The notes under the pieces were generated by a model that was not told the DNA's origin, ran no database searches, and saw only the letters and a program-made list of their open reading frames with translations. Made by a program: the position numbers and the translations under genes. A stretch of DNA of 64,000 nucleotides from Lepidodermella squamata (Eukaryota; Gastrotricha). How positions within the stretch are numbered: position 1 is the stretch's first letter; every line of letters begins with the position of its first letter. The DNA lies in contig JBLDXI010000003.1 in assembly GCA_047495785.1 (NCBI GenBank), forward strand, positions 4,500,989 through 4,564,988, in the 5' to 3' direction. Below are positions 36,401 to 48,270 of the stretch, one piece after another.

Positions 36401-39400
36401 AGGATGAAACCGATAATTTGACCTCTTGATAGTAAAATCAACGTGCCCTCACAACATCGACAGGAGAGATGACTGAGAGATCAAGCCATCGAAGTATACT
36501 GAAATGCGTTTAACCGCTGTTTAATTCGCACCTGAAATTTCTGTTACATCCTCGGCTTCATTCTCAAGGCGCTTTATCTTATCTGATGTTGGAAAGCATC
36601 GCAATTTAATGGTTCATGCTTACAGCGACGTTTCATCAAACAGGAGGCAGATAATTAGAACAAATCGACGAATCATACCTTGGACATACAGCTGCACTGC
36701 CCCCGAGTAAGCAATGCCTTTGTCGTTTTGAGCTGCGCACATGTACTCGGCGCTATCCTTTTCTGTGGCCAGTGTTATTACCAAGGAACCTATACATAAA
36801 CATGGTATATTTTCGATAGGAATGCTATTGCACGCAGTTTACCGAGCTCGGTGATGCGATATCGAGGATTCGATTTTTGATCGATTGGCAAACCATCTTT
36901 AAACCATATTATAACGGGCTCAGGATCGCCTGTGGCGTTGCAGTGAAAGACAGCATTGCGGCCCTTCTCGACCGTCTGCATTTGAGGCAGCTTGTTGAGG
37001 ATCGGATAACCAGCAGGAACTAAATTTGGAAAAGGATGAAGAGAAAAAGAGGTTGAAATAACAGACTAACATAATTTAGCTTTAAAGGCATGATCAACTA
37101 ACACACATAGCTCATTAAAACATGGAAGATGTTTTAACCATCTGCCCCGAAATGGCAGAGCCCGATTTTTGTCTACTTCAGTCAATGATAACATGGTTTC
37201 AGGTAAGTCAAAAAAGCTGTTTCAAGTAAACCATCATGCGATCTATGAGCCATAAATGGTTGGCTAAATTACATAAAAAGCAGTTGACAGTAATTATTTA
37301 CAACGAAAGCATTTTCAAGTACCCAATAATATAAGCGACTATCAGTCGCAGGTTTATATATCTCAATATAGATCGAATTTCACACATTCTACTTTCTAAG
37401 GAAACAAGCTTAAACAATCACAACCCAAAAGCCCCCAAACACCGAATTGCAAGTTCAATTTTTCACAGCCATTAAATGGGTTATTGGCTACTACCGTAAT
37501 CTCGCAGTTTTTTGTGTTTTCCTAAATCAACAATTCATCAAGCGAACTTTAGTTATATGTATCAACATGAACGATTAACGGGAAGATGCGTGCATGCATC
37601 AATGTCACCATTTTGACTTGGTGATCAAAGCACAAAAAATGATAGAGATAGTAGTATAGATATTTGGGTCAATATAGCTTCTACATAATCAATAGATGTC
37701 GTTTCACGGACAATTGTCAAAACTGACTCGAGATGCTACAGTTTATGGTTTCATTTTGTTCATTGGCGTTGCTTTACCTTTGAGCTTTAATTTCCCTAAA
37801 ACGGTGATGATCGGAGATTGATGTATTCATAAGCATGACGATGATGAAGAACGCGACAACAGAAAGACGAAAATTGAAAAATAAATAAATAAAAAGAATA
37901 ACATGAAAATTATAATTTAAAGCGGCTTGCGCTAATAACAAGTGAATTGAGCGGAGCGATAAGTATATACAAAAAAATTATAATGAAATTCGCAGAGCGG
38001 CAAATTAATGAGAGTCCAGTGAACAAAAAACTGAATCAGCTGAAAATAAATAGTATGACCAACCTTCTTCTTGTTTGGTGTAGACAGTCAGGTAACCGAC
38101 ACTCTCGACTTCGGGTCCCTTGCCGTTTTTCGCTTTGCATTTGAAAAAGCCTTCGTCCTTTTTGCGGACCTCTTGGATAGTCAAAATTGAGCCATTTACA
38201 ATGGGAGTTTCCTGTAGCATGCGAAAATAATGAGAAAATTGTAGGAAGGGTATGGAGAAATAACCAATTTTCGAATCAAACATAAAAAGCACTCGGTTGT
38301 AACTAAAATAGAGAACTCTATCGGTTTGATTTTTTACCAGCAATGATATAGTCTAAACAGAGAGGAATCGGAAATGTTTCAGAAAATAATGGCGAGATTT
38401 TTGATACTCTGAATCGCAATTTAAACAAATAATGGGAAATTATAAAGGCAAAGCCTTGTTCAAAATGATGATGAAATTGTTAGCTGGTAGCCTTGGCGGT
38501 TAAAAAAAGCGTCGCATTGTTTGTTAATGATTATAATTAAATGTTCATCAAGAAGCGGCTTGTACGTATTTTAAAATGATCTAATAGGCGATCGGCGTGT
38601 ACCAAAGAAAACTGCGCTTTTACCTGTCGTTCGTCTGCGTAATTTAACCACGGCGTAATCTATATATACGTTAAAATGAGCAGTTTCCATTGAATGCATT
38701 GGAAATAAAGTCTCAACATAAATTTCTAACGCTTTAAATCATTTGGGACTAAATTAAATTACTGGCTAAACATGTGATAGCAACCGTCATGGTGACGCCA
38801 TGGGTAGAATTTACGTGTGAGACACCCTATAAAACGGGCTGGGAAAAAAACCAACCTTGTAGCGTTTATTTGGCAGTGCTACGCTCTGCTGAGATTGCGT
38901 CTCGCGTTCCCAAGTGATTATCGGCATTGGGTTGCCGGCAGCTCGACAGAAAAACATTGCCTTCTTATCCTCTTGCACCGTGACATTTCGCAGGCCGAGC
39001 GTTATGATAGGTCCATCTGAAATAGCAGAGAAATGCGATAGTTAGCATGACTTGATTATGTATATGTTCCGTTTCATCTCAATGTTTCATGTTTCAATTT
39101 TCAGTTTAATTCGATATTTAAAGCGGTCTCTGCATTCGCTTGGTTCTACTTACACTGAATGTGTGCCGTGAAATCAAATTTCTCGACGTATTTTTTATCA
39201 AAGACAAAGTTATTATTTGATGCTCCTGAATCACTTTCTGCTGCTTGCGTCTGAGTAGTAGTAGTATCATCACCTGAACAGGGCACGGCGCCAAAACAAC
39301 AACACACGTCAACTCACCACGAAGATTGCGCGACGAAGCCAGGGCGTCTTACAGGGGCAACACACCAAAATCTCAAAATGCGGTTTTTCACTACCATCAT

Positions 39401-41102
39401 TGCGCCACGGGTGAGCTGCACGCCGCGGCGCCGATGAGCGGACAGTCTTCCTCTTCCCTCTCCATTCTTGCCTCTCTATCACAGTGGCGTCTTGCGAATT
39501 TGCATGGCTAAGTTTTTTGAGCGCTTTCAAGTGCGATAAAAGATTAGGGGCAACGCAACACGTGTTTAGCTTTTTCGTTTGTTTGTTTGTTTATGCGAAT
39601 TGATTTCCCTGGTTCTGCATTCTGTGGAATAATACGTCCCACTTCATATGGGTCTCATCGCAGGCCACAGGTCACATCCGCATCAGGGCCGATGATGAGT
39701 GCGATGCGCCGCCGATGACAAGACAAGCTAACGCAAACAACGCCAGCAAAATGTGGAATCGGGCGCAGCGACTAGCTGGGATGCGCAAACGGCGGCTAAT
39801 TACGCGCATGAACCGCGTGAACTGACGCAGATAATAGAAATCGGTTAAATTATAGCCGATACTTCTTGCCGGTTGATGAAACGCTGGTTGCGTGGCTCAC
39901 TTAACTGGAAACACACTGAAGGGAGGAGACCGAGCAGTTGTACCTTGTCTGAGGTTGCTGTCAAAACGCACCGGGTAAGAGAGATCCGGGCAGCGTACGC
40001 TAGCGCGATAACGCGCGCACTTCACGCATGATGCGCTCGCTCTTGAGTGTTGTTGCAGAATCATTTTCGAATAACAATAATCGTTAATATGATAAGTGAA
40101 TGATTTACGGCACCCGAAGACGATCTCCAGATGCGGCCACATGTTGCGCCTCTCGAAGAAACGCGGGTGATAAATCAAAACCCGCCTGCATTTTTCCGCG
40201 ATTAGTAGCCAACAGCCCTGCGTTATCATTCCGCGATTATTTTCATCGGCCGATGATAAATGTTGCCGCGGTGCGCGTGCAATTTCCGCCCGAAACGATG
40301 CGCAAGTGGATGATTCAATGGTCGTAAACATGAAAGATGCCGGCAAAAACAATAATAACAACAATATAGTTATATGACGAAGCGCATCGAGTTAACGCCC
40401 CTCCACTCTGGTAATAATGTTGATGTTTTGCTGCGTGCGCCGCGAAAAAAACAAGCCGAGCTATGAGGAAGCGTTGGAGAGCCTCGGCGCGACAGTGCCT
40501 GTTGACGCCGTCAATTGGATCGAAATTGCGAGCGGATGCGGCTGACCAGACGGGTGGATAAACGATAGCGCAGTAAATCGGCCGGCTGCAGTCTCGGTCG
40601 TTCAGGAAATTGGAAATTGCACGCGCCGAAAGCGTGTGAAGAAATGCGGCGTTTCAATTAATAATAAACCACTAGTGAATCTAGTCACTTCTCGACCCAC
40701 CTATGACCTAGAGGTATTACTAGATTCAATCGCTAATTCGGCGAATTGTATACCAAAAAAATAGAAAAATAAAAAACTGCCCGCCATCGGATCGCGCGCG
40801 GGTGAAACGCCCTGGCTGTCTCTGTTAATATCTGATGAAGACTTTGTCCCAATCTTGAGGGCGCACCACGCTAAACCGAATGGAGGTAAAAAAATCGTAG
40901 GTAAAGTAAACATACCGGAAGCGTCTGATGAGCGGTACAGGCGGCCCGTCAAGCCATTGGCACGCGCGTAACTGCCGCCGTTGCGCATATGTCGGCCCGT
41001 GCCGTGCTTCTTGGCGTGTGAAGCCGAAGGTAACAGCAGCACGAGCGCGAACAGGGCGCAAACGGCAAGTCGCAGTATACCGAGCGGCTTCGGCGACGCC
41101 AT
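17972..41102 (-). CDS. ptp-3/Lar: LAR-type receptor protein tyrosine phosphatase, long isoform (3 Ig, 9 FN3, TM, D1-D2)
   Basis: Nineteen exons (5' to 3'): 41102-40916, 39957-39944, 39250-39154, 39016-38856, 38211-38064, 37019-36843, 36789-36679, 35514-35227, 33251-32967, 30474-30374, 30310-30115, 27407-27096, 26749-26399, 25598-24465, 23431-23327, 23268-23168, 22110-21371, 20657-19541, 19297-17972. They total 2,316 aa with every phase matching. Order: signal peptide ([20 protein letters not shown]); Ig1-Ig3 (about 100-394); nine FN3 (395-1315); membrane span ([16 protein letters not shown], about 1484-1500); a 200-residue Thr/Asn/Pro-rich linker; D1 with Asp1894 (WPDHG) and Cys1948 ([10 protein letters not shown]); D2 with WPEQG and [11 protein letters not shown]2 is inactive-type, as in other LARs. 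LAR receptors act in axon guidance and synapse formation. Oddities: KNRF instead of KNRY in D1 and an insertion before the D1 P-loop. The N-terminal exons (1-3) are the least certain. Confidence 0.93.
20658..24464 (-). other. LAR introns between FN3-8 and the phosphatase exons
   Basis: This interval holds introns 20658-21370, 22111-23167, 23269-23326 and 23432-24464 around three exons. The introns are AT-rich. In the 22-kb intron the motif AAACAGATAACCGA occurs twice (about 22376 and 22473). The interval around 23.9-24.3 kb is richer in CG dinucleotides. I see no independent gene. Confidence 0.6.
27408..30114 (-). other. Large LAR intron (FN3-2/FN3-3)
   Basis: A 2.7-kb intron with no supported gene. 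The section from about 28.2 to 29.3 kb is rich in CG dinucleotides and GCGC motifs compared with the AT-rich ends and could be regulatory. Open frames there (28443-28826 and others) show no family motif. Confidence 0.55.
30475..32966 (-). other. Large LAR intron (FN3-1/FN3-2)
   Basis: A 2.5-kb intron with no supported gene. A GATGAT-type simple repeat lies at about 31493-31508. The overlapping frames at 30993-31351 on both strands have no support. Confidence 0.55.
33413..35226 (-). other. LAR intron between Ig3 and FN3-1, likely containing the short-isoform promoter
   Basis: This is the sequence directly 5' of the alternative first exon at 33412. It is AT-rich, particularly 34440-34550. It carries a 15-bp perfect inverted repeat at 34896-34938. 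I do not see an unambiguous TATA box on the minus strand; TA-rich motifs lie around 33530 and 33561. Confidence 0.4.
34896..34938. repeat. 15-bp perfect inverted repeat with 13-nt loop
   Basis: AGGAAAGTTTGGTCT (34896-34910) is followed by a 13-nt spacer and its exact reverse complement AGACCAAACTTTCCT (34924-34938). The spacer can pair further (TGGT with ACCA). It lies in the LAR intron upstream of the short-isoform exon. Confidence 0.75.
35515..40915 (-). other. LAR introns in the Ig-encoding part
   Basis: This span contains introns 35515-36678, 36790-36842, 37020-38063, 38212-38855, 39017-39153, 39251-39943 and 39958-40915 around the Ig1, Ig2 and linker exons. No independent gene is visible. 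A 9-bp inverted repeat (GAATCTAGT, then ACTAGATTC) occurs at 40677-40729. Open frames such as 39897-40364 (-) overlap the microexon region and look incidental. Confidence 0.55.
39944..39957 (-). other. ptp-3/Lar: Candidate 14-nt microexon of the LAR gene
   Basis: Exon 1 ends in phase 1, while exon 39250-39154 must begin in phase 0 to stay open and to match the Ig1 exon, so an exon of 3n+2 length is needed between them. The 14-nt CAACCTCAGACAAG is preceded by TTTTGACAG and followed by GTACAA, and it reads A-T-S-D-K in the right phase. A different exon that I missed could also satisfy the phase. Confidence 0.4.
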
Positions 41103-44100
41103 GTCACGGCGGCGACGTCGGGCTATAGGGGCAAAAATCAGACACTTACCACCCAAGTTCATTTTATGTGAGTATATTGTGAGTTGTTGTTTGGTCAACG
41201 GAAGTATTTCACAAAGGCGTCGTCTTTTACGAAGGCGATGATGACGATGATGATGAGCTGTTGCTGTTGATGAGCATATTACCAGGCGAGAGTTGTTGTA
41301 AAAAACACGAGTTATAACATGCTGTTAAGTGGCGAAAAAATCTAGACAAAGATGAAGATCGAATACAAAAGCGTGGTAGATTTCGGTATAGATAAAAACG
41401 TGCGTTGCGATTTTTCACGCGAGATTTAGCCGCGGGACGTGTAGTCGGTGGCCGAGTGCGAAAAGCAGCATTAGCTATCTATCTGTTATCTTTTTGTTAA
41501 CAATCGGCGGCCGCATGCAGTGGGATAAATAAAAGATGAGGGGCGCAGGCTAGTAGCGAGGCGAAAATAGACAAATTATCCGGCACGCGCGCAAGTCAGG
41601 CCCGAGCGACAGGTGCGGCGCGACTGACACCCGGCCGCGGCGTGATTGCCAGGCTAGGCTTGTTACTCCTAAATGGGCATCGCTGGCAATTAAAAGCCGG
41701 CCGGCAATAAACACGTCGAAGCGCGTGTCGCCGCCGATTAGGCGCCGGGCGTTTAAATAATCGCTTGGCACGCTGCTTGCGTTGGAATTAGGCGGAGCGC
41801 CCGCCCGCTCAACACGCACAAGTGAGCGCTGTTTCTTTGCGCGTGCGCGTTTGTGTGCGACGAGCAAGAATTTGATTATGAAAACTCGTGTATTTATGGC
41901 GACGACTACTACTACAACTACTAGAATCTATGTTTTCTCCGTTATGTTATTATGCGCGCCGTCGTTTATGTATTTTAGCCTTCCCAGCAGCAGCAGCAGT
42001 AGTGTAATGCTTAGGCAAAGTGGCGCGTGTACGGCGGCTCCGAACAATCTCAAGCTAAATCAGCAGCCAATCGCGAGCCTCATGTATTAGTCTATAATAC
42101 GACTACTCATCGACGCAGGGCGTTGCCGATTTCTCGGCTCGCACTCGCCTACATCACTCTCGACTATAATATACTTCTCAGCGCATGCGCCCGCGCTTGC
42201 GGTCAGCGGCTACTACGCTGCGCAGTGTGCGATTGGCGCCGATGTGCGCCATGATCGATACCGCCACGTGGTTGGCCATTTGGCTGCTGTGTGCGCGCGC
42301 GCGCGAACAACACTCGGCTCGGCTCGAAAAATGTGCCTGCTACACGCCTTCGATCACTGCTGAGCACGTGTATTTTACACGAGAGCTCGCGCGCCGATAC
42401 TCTCCCTCTCTCAGTCAGTCAGTCAGTCAGTCACTCACTCACTCACCCGCGCTCTCTTATTTACTACTTTAATACTATTATTACGGCTAATAGTAGTAGT
42501 CGCCGAAACGCTTTTACTATTATTAAAAATCTCGGAATAAAACAAATCGCGTGGCGAAAAATACGTCGAGGCGCTAATTAAGATATTGCGAGAGCGCGCT
42601 AAAGCTAAGCATATATAACTGACGAGGGTGGGGCGCGCAATCACTTTTTGCGCCTTGTAGTAAATAAGTGCAGCACTCGACTCAAGGCTCAAGGCCCCAC
42701 CGCCGCTTCAAATAACAACAATGCAAACACGGCAATTTTTGCAATGATAACAATACGCTAAGATATCATTTCCGCTAGACAATAAAGATCACTGTAAATA
42801 ATAATATTGTTACTATGACTAATCGATTTCGGCTCCCAAGCTTCTTTGTGCGCCAACAGTCAAGGCGCCATGGTTTCAGCTTGAATTACGCAGCAGCGCA
42901 AAAAGAGCAACCACTCGACAAAGATGCGCGCGATAACAAACACGAAAACATTAGTATTTCTCAGGTGTTTTTCCACGGCTTTCGAAAACACATCAAGCTT
43001 AGACAATTAACAAGATTTAATTATTTTCTGTTCTGAAATTAATGTTGAAAGCATTGCCGAAATATCGCACTAAACAATAATCCTGCGAAATGCGATGGCA
43101 ATACAGTGTGGTTTGTGTAAATACATTTCTGCGGTAAATAAAAAACAATATTTAGGCGAGTATGAGCGCAGATTTGATGATCAATAGCGACTGAAAGCGT
43201 CCTGAACAACTGATATTATAATTAGTACGATTGTGATCGAAGGAAAAAATTGCGCGCAGTACACTGCATATTTGAAGATTGGCTGCGAGGCGATTGATTG
43301 CTGTCTAACAGCGATAATCAGCCAGTTATTAGAGCTTGTAAAGTGGCCTGGCTAATGCCCAGGCGCGACGCGTGGCCTCGGGCGGCCGGGTCGTTGGCCT
43401 CACGCGCGTTTCCGGCACTGCCAGTTGCGCAACTGCTGCGAATTGAATTAAATTCAACCAGCATCAGCCGCAGCGCCAAGCAGCCAGCAGTCACTGGTCC
43501 CACTAAGCCAAGAAATTAAAGTAGTAATTAAATTATAGATTGAGATGAGCCAAGGCACGTTTTGCCAAAGCACTCGAGCGCGTATTATCGCGCAACGTTA
43601 TCTAGTTATATTCGAAAAATCCGTTAAGTCACCAGCAAAGCTCATCATCATCATCAGCATCACCAATCTTGATGCAAAGTTTCCAGAGACACGTTCTTGC
43701 GCCTTCTCAAATTAATTCCAATTCCGTTGACCTATTGAACAACCGAGATAACTCAGTGAAATTGAACATACCTGATGAGATGGAGGTTAAGCAGGCTGGA
43801 AGTTGGTTGAGCATTGTCGTATCGTCCGGTTCATGTCGGCATTAAGTGAATCAATTTTTAGTTAAAAATGTCGTGTATCTACTTAAGAAAAATTAAAAAA
43901 CTTGAAAAATGTGTTTTTCACTCTTTGGGATTAGGATCAACAGAAACAAAGAGTAATTCGTCAACGCGAGGTAAAGTGCGGAATTTTGCGCGAGATTTCA
44001 CGGGACACTGGGCGTATTGAGGCATGGGCTTTGAAAACGTGACAAGTTGGTGAGCTTCTTTTTAAAATAAAACACAGCACGAGTATAGTTATTACGCGCG

Positions 44101-44856
44101 AATAACAAGAATTACGGCGGATGACATCATTGTTATTAGTGGTTTTGAACTCGCACAAATAATGATGATGATGAGCCGCTTCATCGCCGGGGCTCGGCGT
44201 TATATTTACGACTTTTGGCCACGGCACGGGTTTCGTATCATCACCGTTGTTTGTTTGCGTTTACGCGCCAAAGAAACGACGTGAGAGCATCCACACAGTC
44301 CCTGTTGTTTTCTACTTGTCATTTTAAGAAGTATATTCTCGCTGCAGATTTCAAAGCATGAAAATGGTTTTCTTGAGTGCCTGCAAATTGAGGCACTGCA
44401 ATTATTTTGATCCAAGAGAGTTGTGAATTTCGATAGTCTGTGAAAAAGTTAGGCAGAATAGTATAAAAACGAAAAAGTTAATGAAAAACCACAAAATGAA
44501 AACTTGGATCGGATATATTCATCTACCCAAAGTTTAAAAAGTTTGTTTGAAAATGTTGAAAATTAGTGTTTAGACATTTTAATCCGAGCAGATGGTCGGC
44601 GCGTACAGGTAAATGCGATTTGATTAGCTAGGGAATAGGGAAATATCTAAGTAAAAAAAATCACTGAGGTAGAATCTTACTGCTAGAAGGTGCTAGAAGG
44701 CAGGAGATGATAAAGGTTCCGGTCACTTGAGACCGTGTCTCATTTTAGTCGCCTGTTGCAGCGAGGAAACCTATCTAACAACAATCGCTTCGGAGCTACA
44801 GCCGAGAATAGTTTTGATCCATTCTCATATCTGGAAGATGCGTGTATCGGATTTGG
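41103..44856. other. Upstream region of the LAR long isoform, no supported gene
   Basis: On the minus strand a CCCCTATAG acceptor ends at 41123, 20 nt before the LAR start, so further 5' UTR exons or a trans-spliced leader are expected. Positions 41.5-42.4 kb are rich in CG and GCGC and could be promoter sequence. A simple repeat of TCAG then ACTC units lies at 42411-42446. From 43.5 to 44.8 kb the sequence is AT-rich with CATCAT runs near 43645. The many open frames are short, overlapping and unsupported. Confidence 0.45.
42411..42446. repeat. Tetranucleotide repeat (TCAG)n then (TCAC)n
   Basis: About five perfect TCAG units run into about four TCAC units. It is a simple microsatellite in the LAR upstream region. 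Confidence 0.85.
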
Positions 44857-45997
44857 TTCTTCCTCTTCCTTCTTCCTTTTCTTCCTTCTTCCCTTCTCTT
44901 CTTCCCTCTCTATCTTCCAATCTGTCTTCCAGATTGTCTTCCTTTTCTTCCCTTTTATAGAGAAATTTCTGGCGGAGTCACTGACGCGAGCCAATCAGCT
45001 TGCGACAAATTTCAATTTGAAAATTATTAAGGCGCATTTTTTATTTTTTTGCTGTTTTGCGCACACAGCAATTTTGTTGTCGCACACCGCGAATAAAAAG
45101 TGTGTGATTGTGTTGTTCGCAAAAGGCATAGACTAAAAACGCATACCGGGGAGCGAGCGGTACAATGTACCTTAAAAAATTGTACCGCTCCCCAGTAGAT
45201 GACTAAAAAGCGTATCTTATCCATCTTCCTCAGATAAAACTGTCGACAATAAGATTCGTGACCAAGGCGCAGTCAGAATGTAGAATGAAAGATGACTAAT
45301 AACTAATGTCTTCTTCCCCTGGGCTACGGAACTTGACTGTTTCAAAAGCTATATTGTCAATAACAGATAAAACTATTTCAAAAAGTAGAGATTTAGGTAA
45401 AGGCCTAGTTTTCATAAAAGGTCATCAACAACGCCGCGCGTGATGGTTCCGCGGGCTCCGCGATATTATGGGGCCGAGAATGTTCACAAATAATAGATAA
45501 ATGAGGAAACAGGCCTCAAGTATTATACTTTTTGAAGCCAACATTTTGTAAAGCCGCACTGCTGTTTTCTGCTGTGTTCATCGAACGAACTCTGTATATC
45601 GCCGCCGTGCAAGAAACTCCTTCATCGTAGTGCGGCGGGTGAAAATTATTGCCCCAAATAAAATGCACACGCAGACCACACACGAATCTCGCAATAGGCA
45701 TAGTAGGCCACCACCAAGCGTCACAGAAATAAACCCAAGTACAGCATAAAATTTAGTAATATTTTGCAGCACACATTTTTGCAACACTCAGCCTTGTTTT
45801 AGGCATTACAGTGAAAAAGTATAAATTCAGGCATAAATTCAGGTACCCGGCATCCGGTATTCATTTGAATTTGAGGGACGCCAGTAAACCGGGTAAAAAC
45901 AGAGTAAAAAGGGTAAAAGCGGATACAACCGGGGTAAGAAACGAAAATCGTCCCTTTCGCTTTTCATTATCGGATTAAGCAGCGTAAAAAACTACCC
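44857..45997 (+). repeat. Dispersed CTTCC-headed repeat, copy A (full-length type)
   Basis: It begins with a polypyrimidine tract of TTCC and CTTCC units (44857-44956). Next comes TTTTATAGA, then a block with GAGTCACTGACG, GAGCCAATCA, TTTCAATTTGAAAATTATTAA, an AATAAA (45092-45097) and a GTGTGTG-rich stretch. The second half contains GAAGCCAACATTTTGTAAA, TCATCGTAGTGCGGCGGGTG, CACCACCAAGCGTCACAGAA, iterated GGGTAAAA motifs, and ends TTAAGCAGCGTAAAAAACTACCC. The same blocks in the same order and orientation occur in copy C (52237-53486), and parts occur in copies B and D. No coding frame is shared between copies. The exact ends and any target-site duplication are not resolved. The class is unknown. 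Confidence 0.8.
45148..45193. repeat. Hairpin inside repeat copy A
   Basis: GGGGAGCGAGCGGTACAA can pair with TTGTACCGCTCCCC, with a GAGC-type bulge on the left arm, around a loop of about 14 nt. The corresponding segment of copy C lacks it, so it is an insertion or local rearrangement specific to copy A. Confidence 0.65.
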
Positions 45998-46201
45998 TAT
46001 ATATGTCTTCTTTTGGTATAGTTCTTGGTGCCTTACGGGTGGTTAATTTTGGACAGGCTAAATTTGGACAAAACCACTTCTAAGAGTATAAGTATGTTCC
46101 ATCAGTGAGGCTGAAAAAATCGCATTAAAATCTCTAGGAGCCTTGATAGACGGGCTTTCCATCGGTACCAAATTAAAGGTATTCGAAAGACACTTTATTC
46201 A

Positions 46202-46524
46202 GCAGCAATTTTTTTTTCTCGCAGTATCACTTTCTTTTCGCAGCAAATCAGCGTGTTTTCCGCAGCTAATACTAAAAGAAAAAAAAAATTGGTATTAAAT
46301 AGCTGCCAATTTAACCAGCGTTACAAACTGGTTCAGAAAAAGGATGGCGATGGCATGTTATATACGAACGATTGCTCCCACCACCTCAAGACAAAGAAAG
46401 TATCGTATAACATAATTTAAAATTGGCAGCTATTTAATTCCAATTTTTTATTCATTTAGTATTAGCTGCGGAAAACACGCTGATTTTCTGCGAAAAGTGA
46501 TACTGCGCGAAAAAAAATTGCTGC
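46202..46524. mobile_element. MITE-like element with about 105-bp terminal inverted repeats
   Basis: The left arm (46202-46313) begins GCAGCAATTTTTTTT and includes CAGCGTGTTTTCCGCAGCTA and TAGCTGCCAATTT. The right arm (46421-46524) is its reverse complement with small indels, mostly in the A/T runs. The roughly 110-bp middle carries no open frame. The structure fits a non-autonomous DNA transposon or a fold-back element. I could not identify a target-site duplication. Confidence 0.8.
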
Positions 46525-48270
46525 GAAAAGACCAGTTAATAGTTGGTTAATAGCAAGAGCCAAGAGCGATGATGAATTTGAAGCTCTGCCTGATGAAATA
46601 TAGACCTCAAGAAGACACCGGTGAAACTTTGCACCTGATGTCCAGATAAATGATGAAAGATGATCTAAGAAGCTGTCCTCGCGAAGTCAGCGTTTCAGTT
46701 ATAATAGACTACAAGCAAAATCGAATCGTAACGCAATTGAGAAGCAATATTTCGCAAGAGGCATATGCAAGCGGAACTCACTTTTAAACACATTGGACTC
46801 GATAAAAATACCCGTAACCCGTAAAGAATCTAGATCAATGAACCTAGAAGAACTGTAGCTAAAAAAGCTCATGGCAGAAATCATTTAACGCAGAAAACAA
46901 GATGAATGAAACTGTGAGAGAGATACAAGAAGGAACAGCGGTCAAATAAAATACGAGGGTGTTTAAACAACGGAGCATAAGATACGCTTTGATAAGCGGA
47001 GACGGACGATGCGCACTTGTAGGGAAAGAAAAACAGAGGCTCGCTTCTTGGTGAAGAGGCTTGAGCTCTTGAGCGCATTACACGCGCTTAGGAATACACC
47101 GCACGGCTCAAGAGTCGAGGAAATAATGAAGTCGGTTATGTGTTGGCGTTCCACTGGCACGTGCTATATGGCCCGGCCAGGTAGGGCGAGTGTTTTTCTA
47201 TGCCCGCGACAGTGATGTGCTATTCTCATAATCCTCTTTTCATAACTCGTCTCTTTTGGCATCGCTGTCTAAATTGGTGGTGGCAGGTGATGAAGCAGTA
47301 CGACTGCCCCTCGCGCCAGTCGCCAGAACAAGTGTCGCTGTAGCAATAATAACATCAACACAGCCGCCTTGATATTTGGCGCACTAGCCGTGTGTCTTTC
47401 AGTTGGTGCGCAGCTCTTGGTGGCGATAAATCTCGCGAGAGCGAAGGTGTAATAAAATAAACGGGTCAAAATATGCCGCTAAATGAAGTAAATGAGCGTT
47501 GATGCCGATGACAAGTTTTTTCTATATTAGCAGCGGCCATTCAAAACAACCGGTGTTTTTATTGGCGCATTCAAATAACCACCTTAATGCAGCGGACGAG
47601 TTTAATGTCTTTCCTCATTATTCCGCAACGCTGTTCTTGCTAATTACCTAAAGCGTTCGAAGTGCAAAAAAATCATGTTTAATAGTTGAAAAACAAGGAC
47701 CCAAACAATTTGTAAAATTAATAAAGATGAGATATATCTATCATACCGGCAGCGTACCAACGCTGCATACGAGTGCATGCCGTAATAGTATGTGGTTCAT
47801 GGAAAACCAGGTTGGTTTGCTTTTTGGTGTCACACTAATTAATGTAATTAAATTCTCGTGAGAGAAAACAATAACACAAAATAACAGAAAACAACAACTT
47901 CAAGTACGGAGGCTGCACGGTGCTAGGCAAAAAACCTATTGTAGACCAGGGAATCACATTTAAGGATATAAGTATGCTATAAAAAAATTGTGTTCCAAAA
48001 AGCGAAAGAATATTCTCAAGTATGAATGCATTTTTGCAATAATTATAATAGTCCTCATATAGGAATCAAGAATCGATTTTTTCTCTTTGTCGGGTCTTCA
48101 CTCGGAAAAAGACGAATGTGAGTAGCGCTAAAGGGTCAACATCTGAATGAGAGCCAACGAATTTACATTATGCATTTTTAACCACCGCATAAATTTGCGG
48201 TTGATCACAGCAGCGCGCATACATATTATTTTTGTAGCAAGATTATTTGGTAGCTCCATATCTGTAAATT
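46525..48270. other. Repeat-flanking non-coding sequence
   Basis: No supported gene. Short frames on both strands around 46.7-47.5 kb overlap each other and lack motifs. The base composition is AT-rich throughout. Confidence 0.5.
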
